In this document: positions 5,914 to 10,191 of the stretch, piece after piece | Position numbering within the stretch: position 1 is the first letter of the stretch | Layout of the letters: each line of letters starts with the position of its first letter | Assembly: GCA_900770865.1 (NCBI GenBank) | Contig: CAAGLU010000168.1 | Location: 1-10,191 of the forward strand | Direction: 5' to 3' | DNA from: an uncultured Atopobiaceae bacterium | GTDB taxonomy: Bacteria > Actinomycetota > Coriobacteriia > Coriobacteriales > Atopobiaceae | DNA: 10,191 nt | Notes under the pieces: model-generated | What the model was told of the DNA's origin: nothing | What the model saw: the letters and a program-made list of their open reading frames with translations, nothing else | Database searches by the model: none | Translations under genes and position numbers: made by a program

Positions 5914-6396
5914 GTGACCAAGCTCATGGAGTACCTGCTGGAACCGCAGACCGCCGTGGTCTTTGACATCGACGGCGTTCTCGCGGTCTACGAGTTTGGC
6001 GAGCTCTCGCACAGCGCCTGCCCCGACGAGGACTGGGAGGACTACGTCCGCACCCACGACCCCTACGCCAGCTCGCGTCCGGTCCCGCAGATCAAGCGTT
6101 TTATCAAAGACAAGGGCGAGGACCGCGTGTGGGCCTGCTCGCAAGCAAGCGACGTCGAGGCACCCGGCAAGCGCGCCTTTGTCACGCGCTGTTACGGCCT
6201 TGCCCCCAGCCACGTGGTAACCGTTGCTCAGAAGGCCGAGAAGGTCGAGTTTCTCCGTCAGCTGGCGCAGGAGCTAAAAGTTCCTGAGCACCGCGTGGCC
6301 ATCGTCGAGGACACCGTGAAGACGCTGGACCTTGTCAACCGCGAGACCGACTGCATCACGGTGCACGTCTCGTCCTTCTTCGACTACGGGATGTAG
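5914..6396 (+). CDS. Small HAD-superfamily hydrolase (phosphatase-like)
   Basis: A 160-aa soluble protein with the HAD catalytic motifs in order: motif I FDIDGVL with the nucleophile D18 and acid/base D20, a candidate motif II Ser at S76 (WACSQAS), a candidate motif III lysine around K110 (KAEKVEFL), and motif IV VAIVEDT with E132-D133. It is short and has no obvious large cap, so it is a cap-poor HAD that could act on a large or exposed substrate. The family mostly hydrolyses phosphate esters; the substrate cannot be told. The GTG at 5914 is preceded by GAGAGGAGA at good spacing; an internal ATG at 5926 is less well placed. The gene is divergent from ferritin and convergent, with a 46-bp gap, with a small minus-strand gene. 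No terminator hairpin is evident in that gap. Confidence 0.85.
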   Translation: MTKLMEYLLEPQTAVVFDIDGVLAVYEFGELSHSACPDEDWEDYVRTHDPYASSRPVPQIKRFIKDKGEDRVWACSQASDVEAPGKRAFVTRCYGLAPSHVVTVAQKAEKVEFLRQLAQELKVPEHRVAIVEDTVKTLDLVNRETDCITVHVSSFFDYGM

Positions 6397-6442
6397 CCCC
6401 GGGCACACACGCGGTCCCGCGTCCACCTGCACGCCGAGGCGC

Positions 6443-6664
6443 CTACGCCCTCTCCTCGTGGACCTCGCGCTCAACCCCGTCGGCATCGCGAATGACCTCG
6501 ATCCAGCGCTCGATGCGCTCACCGTCGAGCATGCGCGCCGCCTCATCGATCTTGTCGGCGAGAAGGTCGAGCGACTCCGGCGAGACGGAACCGTGTGCCG
6601 CCTGAAGGGACAGCGCCCTGGCGATGTCTGCGCACCCGCGCAGCGCTTCTTGTGGACTTTCCAA
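6443..6664 (-). CDS. Small protein of unknown function, 73 aa
   Basis: A short acidic, helix-rich protein. Its first half has ALRGCADIARALSLQAAHG and its second LLADKIDEAARMLDGERIE and RWIEVIRDADGVEREVHEER. I propose a TTG start at 6664, with AGGTGA five nt upstream. The frame continues upstream into the Xre gene's antisense, which is not credible. Codon choice keeps the G/C-rich third positions of the window, and the sequence ends in a TAG at 6443-6445. It is divergent from the Xre regulator with a 90-bp shared region, so the two may be co-regulated. I recognise no family. It could be an annotation artefact, but the ribosome binding site and amphipathic composition favour a real gene. Confidence 0.55.
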   Translation of the reverse strand: MESPQEALRGCADIARALSLQAAHGSVSPESLDLLADKIDEAARMLDGERIERWIEVIRDADGVEREVHEERA

Positions 6665-6705
6665 GGTATCACCTGCTAGATAGCGTCGTTTTCCTGGCAG
6701 ACACA

Positions 6706-6715
6706 AGAATATTCT
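6706..6715. promoter_or_regulatory. AT-rich palindrome, possible operator between the divergent genes
   Basis: AGAATATTCT is a perfect 10-bp palindrome in the AT-rich centre of the 90-bp divergent region. It sits 4 bp upstream of the -35 of the Xre-type gene and overlaps a minus-strand TAGAAT (6716-6711) that could be the -10 of the 73-aa gene. Xre regulators often bind such sites near their own gene. Binding here is unproven. Confidence 0.35.
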
Positions 6716-6719
6716 ATTT

Positions 6720-6747
6720 TTGAATGTCGTGCGCGCGGGTCTAAATT
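6720..6747 (+). promoter_or_regulatory. Promoter of the Xre-type gene, apparently leaderless
   Basis: TTGAAT (6720-6725) and TAAATT (6742-6747) are 16 bp apart. The -10 box ends exactly 7 nt before the ATG at 6755, so transcription would begin at or next to the start codon. No ribosome binding site precedes the ATG, as expected for a leaderless mRNA, which is common in Actinobacteria. Confidence 0.5.
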
Positions 6748-6754
6748 CCGGCGC

Positions 6755-7000
6755 ATGTACGAGATTGCCGACAGACTCGTGGGAAAGGTCCTCCGCAAGC
6801 TGAGGATAGAATCTGGCCTCAAGCAGGACCAGGTTGCGGCACGTCTTGGCATCAACCAGTCGATGGTCTCGAAGTTCGAATCCGGCGAACGCTCGCTCCA
6901 TCTGGGCGAGGTCTACGCCTACGCAAAGGCACTCGACACCACGCCGGAGCGCATCCTCCAGGAGGTCTGGAGCAACCGGCTGCCCCGACACGGCAACTAG
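6755..7000 (+). CDS. Xre/Cro-type helix-turn-helix transcriptional regulator
   Basis: An 81-aa DNA-binding protein consisting almost entirely of one Cro/C1-type HTH domain (residues about 8-68): VLRKLRIESGLKQDQVAARL, then GINQSMVSKFESGERSL, where QSMVSKFESGER is the recognition helix and turn, then LGEVYAYAKALDTTPERIL. There is no effector domain, so it probably works by dimerising on DNA or with a partner. The ATG at 6755 lacks a Shine-Dalgarno sequence and lies 7 nt from a -10 box, which suggests leaderless translation. The 73-aa gene is divergent from it. The AcpS-like gene starts 96 bp later on the same strand. It could also be an antitoxin-like HTH protein, but no toxin is recognised next to it. 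Confidence 0.9.
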   Translation: MYEIADRLVGKVLRKLRIESGLKQDQVAARLGINQSMVSKFESGERSLHLGEVYAYAKALDTTPERILQEVWSNRLPRHGN

Positions 7001-7096
7001 GTGCGGCGAGACACGCCCCTCCCCGGCAGCCCAGCAATCGCTCCCCGCGCTACCCTTAGGGGACAAGCCGCACGGGAGACGGGGAGCACCAAAACC

Positions 7097-7510
7097 ATGA
7101 ACGCAAGAACGCACGCCACGGGAACGCGGCTTGTGCGCATACCAAGCGCGCAGGAACTTCTCGCCAGCCCCGAGGGCAGCCTTCCCCACTTGCTCACGCC
7201 AGCCGAGCTCGCACAGGCCAACGCGCGCGAGAACCCCGCCGAATACGTGGCCGGCCACCTTGCCGCCAAAGGTGCGGCAACGGACGCCCTAGCGCAGCTC
7301 CTTCCCCCGGGCACGGGAATTGACCCCCTAGAGCTGGAGACCCTCGACGCTTCCTCCGGCGCGCCGGTGTGCGCAGTCCACGGACGCCTGGCCGCCATCC
7401 TTGCCGCGCACGGCATAGAGCCGCCGCGCATCTCCATCACCAACGAGGCCGGCGCCGCGCTGGCTACGGCTGTGGCATGGGCTCCCGCGGTGGGAGGCGA
7501 AGGAGCGTGA
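7097..7510 (+). CDS. Divergent holo-ACP synthase-like (4'-phosphopantetheinyl transferase superfamily) protein
   Basis: A 137-aa protein that aligns to AcpS along its length: GTRLVRIPSAQELL (9-22), LTPAELAQANA (33-43), EYVAGHLAAKGAATDAL (49-65), and RISITNEAGAALATAVAW near the end. AcpS enzymes transfer 4'-phosphopantetheine from CoA to acyl carrier protein. However, the residues that bind magnesium in AcpS are altered. The Asp of the G.DI/GTDLV motif is Arg11, the Glu of the AAKEA motif is Gly59 (AAKGA), and the SxSH stretch reads SITN. It may therefore be inactive, have a changed chemistry, or serve as a partner protein. The ATG at 7097 has GGGGAG about 10 nt upstream. Its stop overlaps the start of the flavin oxidoreductase gene by 4 nt, so the two are translationally coupled. 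The family call rests on motifs recalled by eye. Confidence 0.65.
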   Translation: MNARTHATGTRLVRIPSAQELLASPEGSLPHLLTPAELAQANARENPAEYVAGHLAAKGAATDALAQLLPPGTGIDPLELETLDASSGAPVCAVHGRLAAILAAHGIEPPRISITNEAGAALATAVAWAPAVGGEGA

Positions 7511-8541
7511 TCTTTGACCAGCCACTCGCCGTGAGCGATCTGGTGCTCAAGAACCGCCTGGTCATGGTACCCATGGCCACGAGGAAGGCGGGAGCACGCG
7601 GCCAGGTAACCCAAGCGCTTTGCGACCACTACGCCACCCGTGCGCGCGGCGGCTACCTGGGCCTTGTAGAGTGCGGCCACCACTTTGTCTGTGAGGAGGG
7701 CCGCGCAACCGCGGGCCAGGCGTCAATCGCACACGACGAGGACATCGAGGGCCTCAAGCGCGAGGCGGCAGCCGTCCACGATCAGGGAACTCCCGTCTTT
7801 GTGCAGCTCTCACATGCAGGCTCGGCAGCAACCGAGAGACTCACGGGCACGCAGCCGCTAGCACCCTCGGCCGTCACCTGCCCAGGCGCCAAGATGGGCC
7901 ACCCCCTCCCCCGCGCCATGAGCGCGGATGACATCGCGCGCGTGCCAGAGCTCTTCTCGGCAGCGGCACGGCGCGCCCGCGCGGCCGGCTTCGACGGCGT
8001 CGAGATACACGCAGCCCACGGGTACCTGCTGGACCAGTTCCTCTCGCCCCTCACCAACCTGCGAAAAGACGCCTACGGCGGCTCGCTCGGGAACCGCGCG
8101 CGGCTCCTTGTGGAGGTGCTTCGTGCCGTGCGAGCAGAGCTGCCCTCGGGCTACCCGGTCTCTGTGCGCCTGGGCGGCTGCGACTACATGCCAGGTGGCA
8201 ACACCATCGACGACGCGGTGGCGTTCGCGCGCGTGGCCGAGGCGGCGGGCGCGAGCCTCATCTCCGTCTCGGGCGGCATGTGCTACTACGGCAGGCCCGG
8301 CCACGAGGACACCGCTGGCTGGTTTGCGGATTCGTCGATGCCCATCCGTGCGGCCGTGGGCGTGCCAGTGCTTCTGTCGGGCGGCATAAAGACGGGCGCG
8401 GCGGCGGAAGCACTGCTCGAGCAAGGCGCCTGCGACCTTGCGGGCATCGGACGTGCAATACTGAACAGGCCCGCATGGGCGCGGCGCGAGACCACCAAGC
8501 TCTGCGCTGTCAGCGCGCCCGCAAAAGGCACCACAAGATAG
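7507..8541 (+). CDS. Old-yellow-enzyme family NADH:flavin oxidoreductase
   Basis: A 344-aa FMN-binding TIM-barrel protein of the OYE family, which typically reduces activated C=C bonds or related substrates with NAD(P)H. Visible features are the N-terminal LVLKNRLVMVPMAT (flavin-site strand), FVQLSHAG (98-105), the substrate-binding HAAHGYLLDQFLSP (168-181, H168 and H171), then TNLRKDAYGGSLGNRARLL, and near the C-terminus VLLSGGIKTG and GIGRAIL, which bind FMN phosphate. There is no C-terminal iron-sulfur or FAD domain, so it is a single-domain OYE, unlike 2,4-dienoyl-CoA reductase. The GTG at 7507 overlaps the AcpS-like stop (GTGA) and has GGAGGCGAAGGAG upstream. The 102-aa gene follows after 35 nt. 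The substrate is unknown. Confidence 0.9.
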   Translation: MIFDQPLAVSDLVLKNRLVMVPMATRKAGARGQVTQALCDHYATRARGGYLGLVECGHHFVCEEGRATAGQASIAHDEDIEGLKREAAAVHDQGTPVFVQLSHAGSAATERLTGTQPLAPSAVTCPGAKMGHPLPRAMSADDIARVPELFSAAARRARAAGFDGVEIHAAHGYLLDQFLSPLTNLRKDAYGGSLGNRARLLVEVLRAVRAELPSGYPVSVRLGGCDYMPGGNTIDDAVAFARVAEAAGASLISVSGGMCYYGRPGHEDTAGWFADSSMPIRAAVGVPVLLSGGIKTGAAAEALLEQGACDLAGIGRAILNRPAWARRETTKLCAVSAPAKGTTR

Positions 8542-8576
8542 CGAGAACACCGGCCGCGCAGGCCGAGGAGGACAGC

Positions 8577-8885
8577 ATGGACGAGAGCGACATGAAGCTC
8601 GCGGAGCAACTGCGCGAGCAGCTCGAGGCAAACGGAGCAAAGACGGCCTTTGGCGCGCCAGCAGCAGCGCCTGCAGAGACGCCGAGCAAAGCCGCCCCGC
8701 AGGGCGAGCAGGACGACGCAGGCAGCCTCGTGGAGGGGCCGTTTGCCCAGGCAATGGCCTCCTACCGCAAGGCAAAGCGCTCGGGCGACGCCGAGGCGAC
8801 AGCGGCAGCCGAACGCCACCTCCAGGACGTGGTGCGCGCCGAGCTTGCCGGAGGCGCCAATCCCTGCTCGGGAGACAAGCGATGA
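8577..8885 (+). CDS. Small Ala-rich protein of unknown function, 102 aa
   Basis: A 102-aa soluble protein with no signal peptide or membrane segment. The first 17 residues (DMKLAEQLREQLEA region) and residues about 53-90 (FAQAMASYRKAKRSGDAEAT onwards) look helical. Between them is a low-complexity linker rich in Ala, Pro, Gln and Glu (about 25-47). The end contains a short GGANPCSGDKR tail with one Cys. The ATG at 8577 follows CCGAGGAGGACAGC, a strong ribosome binding site. The stop codon overlaps the helicase ATG by 4 nt (ATGA), so it is translationally coupled to the helicase. I recognise no family. A role as accessory to the helicase is only suggested by coupling. Confidence 0.75.
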   Translation: MDESDMKLAEQLREQLEANGAKTAFGAPAAAPAETPSKAAPQGEQDDAGSLVEGPFAQAMASYRKAKRSGDAEATAAAERHLQDVVRAELAGGANPCSGDKR

Positions 8886-10191
8886 GCGCCAAGGAGACCG
8901 GCGCCACTGCCAGCGCGTCCAAGCCCACCCCCGTTGACCTTGGCCCCAACGGGCCTGGCTCGCTGGGGCGCCTCATCCCCTGGCCGGATGACGAGACCTA
9001 CCCCAACATCCCAGCCGAGGACGCGCTCGAGCTCTTCCTCGGCTGGGTGGAGTCGCGCGGTATGCAGCTCTGGGACCACCAGGAGGAGGCGCTTCTCGAC
9101 CTAGCGTCGGGCGACCACGTGATCTTGGGCACGCCTACGGGCTCGGGCAAGAGCATGGTTGCCGTGGGCATGCTCTTCATAGCCAACTGCACCAACCGCC
9201 GCGCCTACTACACGGCGCCCATAAAGGCGCTGGTCAGCGAGAAGTTCTTCAACCTGGTTGACCTTCTCGGCAAAGACAACGTGGGCATGATCACAGGCGA
9301 CGTGGTGATAAACAGCGAGGCGCCCGTCATCTGCTGCACGGCCGAGATCCTTGCCCAGGACGCGCTGCGCTTTGGCGAGCACGCGGACATCGGCTGCGTG
9401 GCCATGGACGAGTTCCACTTCTACAGCGACCGCGACCGCGGCTGGGCCTGGCAGGTGCCGCTGCTGGCGCTGCCCCACACGCAGTTCCTGCTCATGTCTG
9501 CCACGCTGGGCGACGTCACCGACATCGCCGCTGCGCTCGAGGAGCACACCGGACGCGCCGTCGACAAGGTGCTTGACGCGCCCCGGCCGGTGCCCCTCTC
9601 CTACGAGTTCGTGGAGACCCCGCTTGAGGGCACGGTCGAGCTGGCCCTGCGTGACGGCGACGCGCCTCTCTATATAGTGCACTTCTCGCAGGAGGCGGCC
9701 CTCAAGAGCGCACAGGCCCTCTCGAGCTACGGCGTCTCGTCGAAGGAGCAGCGCGAGGCCCTGAAGGACGCCGTCAAGGGAGTGCGCTTCACCACCACGT
9801 TTGGCAAGACCCTGAAGCGGCTCATCCTCACGGGCGTGGGGGTGCACCATGCCGGCATGCTACCGCGCTACCGCCTGCTGGTGGAGAAGCTCGCGCAGCA
9901 GGGCCTGCTGCCCGTGATCTGTGGTACCGACACCTTGGGCGTGGGCATCAACGTGCCCATCCACACCGTGGTCCTCACCCAGCTCACCAAGTTCGACGGC
10001 AGGCGCATGCGCCGCCTCAACGCACGCGAGTTCCACCAGATTGCGGGGCGCGCCGGCCGCGCCGGGTTCGATACCGAGGGCCGCGTGATCGCAGAGGCCA
10101 CCGAGTACGACATCGAGCGTGCAAAGGCGCTGGCCAAGGCCGGCGGAGACCCCAAGCGCGCCCGCAAGATCAAGGTCAAGACGCCGCCCTC
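8882..10191 (+). CDS. Ski2-like DEAD/DEAH-box helicase, N-terminal 436 residues (3' end outside the window)
   Basis: A superfamily 2 RNA/DNA helicase, open to the window edge with no stop. After a 40-residue disordered start, LWDHQEEAL (63-71) acts as the upstream Q-like region, then Walker A GTPTGSGKS (83-91), motif Ib TAEILAQ, Walker B/motif II DEFH (176-179), motif III SAT (206-208), GVGVHHAGMLPRYR, GTDTLGVGIN, and motif VI QIAGRAGRAGF (386-396) with its arginines. The HHAGMLP and GVGIN stretches are typical of Ski2/Mtr4-like helicases, and the family resembles actinobacterial helicases with a C-terminal DUF3516 region, which would lie beyond the edge. The ATG at 8882 overlaps the small gene's stop. 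A role in RNA turnover is inferred from the family. It is not visibly damaged, only truncated by the window. Confidence 0.9.
   Translation, partial: MSAKETGATASASKPTPVDLGPNGPGSLGRLIPWPDDETYPNIPAEDALELFLGWVESRGMQLWDHQEEALLDLASGDHVILGTPTGSGKSMVAVGMLFIANCTNRRAYYTAPIKALVSEKFFNLVDLLGKDNVGMITGDVVINSEAPVICCTAEILAQDALRFGEHADIGCVAMDEFHFYSDRDRGWAWQVPLLALPHTQFLLMSATLGDVTDIAAALEEHTGRAVDKVLDAPRPVPLSYEFVETPLEGTVELALRDGDAPLYIVHFSQEAALKSAQALSSYGVSSKEQREALKDAVKGVRFTTTFGKTLKRLILTGVGVHHAGMLPRYRLLVEKLAQQGLLPVICGTDTLGVGINVPIHTVVLTQLTKFDGRRMRRLNAREFHQIAGRAGRAGFDTEGRVIAEATEYDIERAKALAKAGGDPKRARKIKVKTPP

Noticed and set aside
5506..6213. An upstream extension of the ferritin frame to about 6213
   Set aside because: It would run through the promoter, the repeats and into the HAD gene; the ATG at 5505 has the ribosome binding site and gives the family length.
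6443..7000. A toxin-antitoxin pair
   Set aside because: The Xre-type protein fits an antitoxin in form, but the neighbouring 73-aa protein matches no toxin I know, and the genes are divergent rather than in one unit.
7858..8976. A 372-aa minus-strand frame opposite the OYE and helicase genes
   Set aside because: It is Arg/Pro/Ala-rich shadow sequence covering two recognised genes and the overlap between them.

Overview
The window is high-GC bacterial DNA with dense gene packing, strong GGAGG-type ribosome binding sites, frequent TTG/GTG starts and short hairpin terminators. Gene content (a DUF5692-like membrane protein, a Ski2-like helicase of actinobacterial type, a bacterial ferritin, a free methionine-R-sulfoxide reductase) suggests an anaerobic or microaerophilic actinomycete, most likely a coriobacterium such as Olsenella or a relative. 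That placement is inference from protein character, not from a marker gene search.

Layout. At 1-117 lies the 3' end of an unidentified plus-strand gene, followed by a perfect 13-bp terminator hairpin that merges into a 61-bp dispersed repeat. asnS (asparaginyl-tRNA synthetase) is on the minus strand at 316-1725 and is divergent from a plus-strand pair, fRMsr (free Met-R-SO reductase) and pyrE (orotate phosphoribosyltransferase), ending at 3073. A strong minus-strand terminator then closes a minus-strand unit, tetR-type regulator followed by a nine-helix membrane protein (4799 down to 3165). That unit has a recognisable promoter and a perfect 17-bp palindrome that is a likely self-operator. 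A minus-strand ferritin (4990-5505) with its own promoter and terminator follows.

The largest gene-free stretch (5506-5913, 408 bp) holds the ferritin promoter and a tandem pair of the same repeat family seen near position 221. Next come a small HAD-type phosphatase on the plus strand, a 73-codon minus-strand gene of unknown function, and a divergent 81-aa Xre-type helix-turn-helix regulator whose mRNA looks leaderless.

The right end is a compact plus-strand cluster: a divergent holo-ACP-synthase-like protein that has lost its metal ligands, an old-yellow-enzyme flavin oxidoreductase (4-nt overlap), a 102-aa Ala-rich unknown protein, and a large Ski2-like DEAD/DEAH helicase (4-nt overlap) that runs off the window. 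The helicase is cut by the window edge and is not interrupted inside it.

Most of the window is ordinary chromosome. The parts most worth a second look are the 61-bp hairpin repeat family, the tetR/operator/membrane-protein unit, the degenerate AcpS-like protein coupled to the flavoenzyme, and the leaderless Xre gene with its divergent small neighbour. I did not see a phage, CRISPR array, insertion sequence, tRNA or rRNA.
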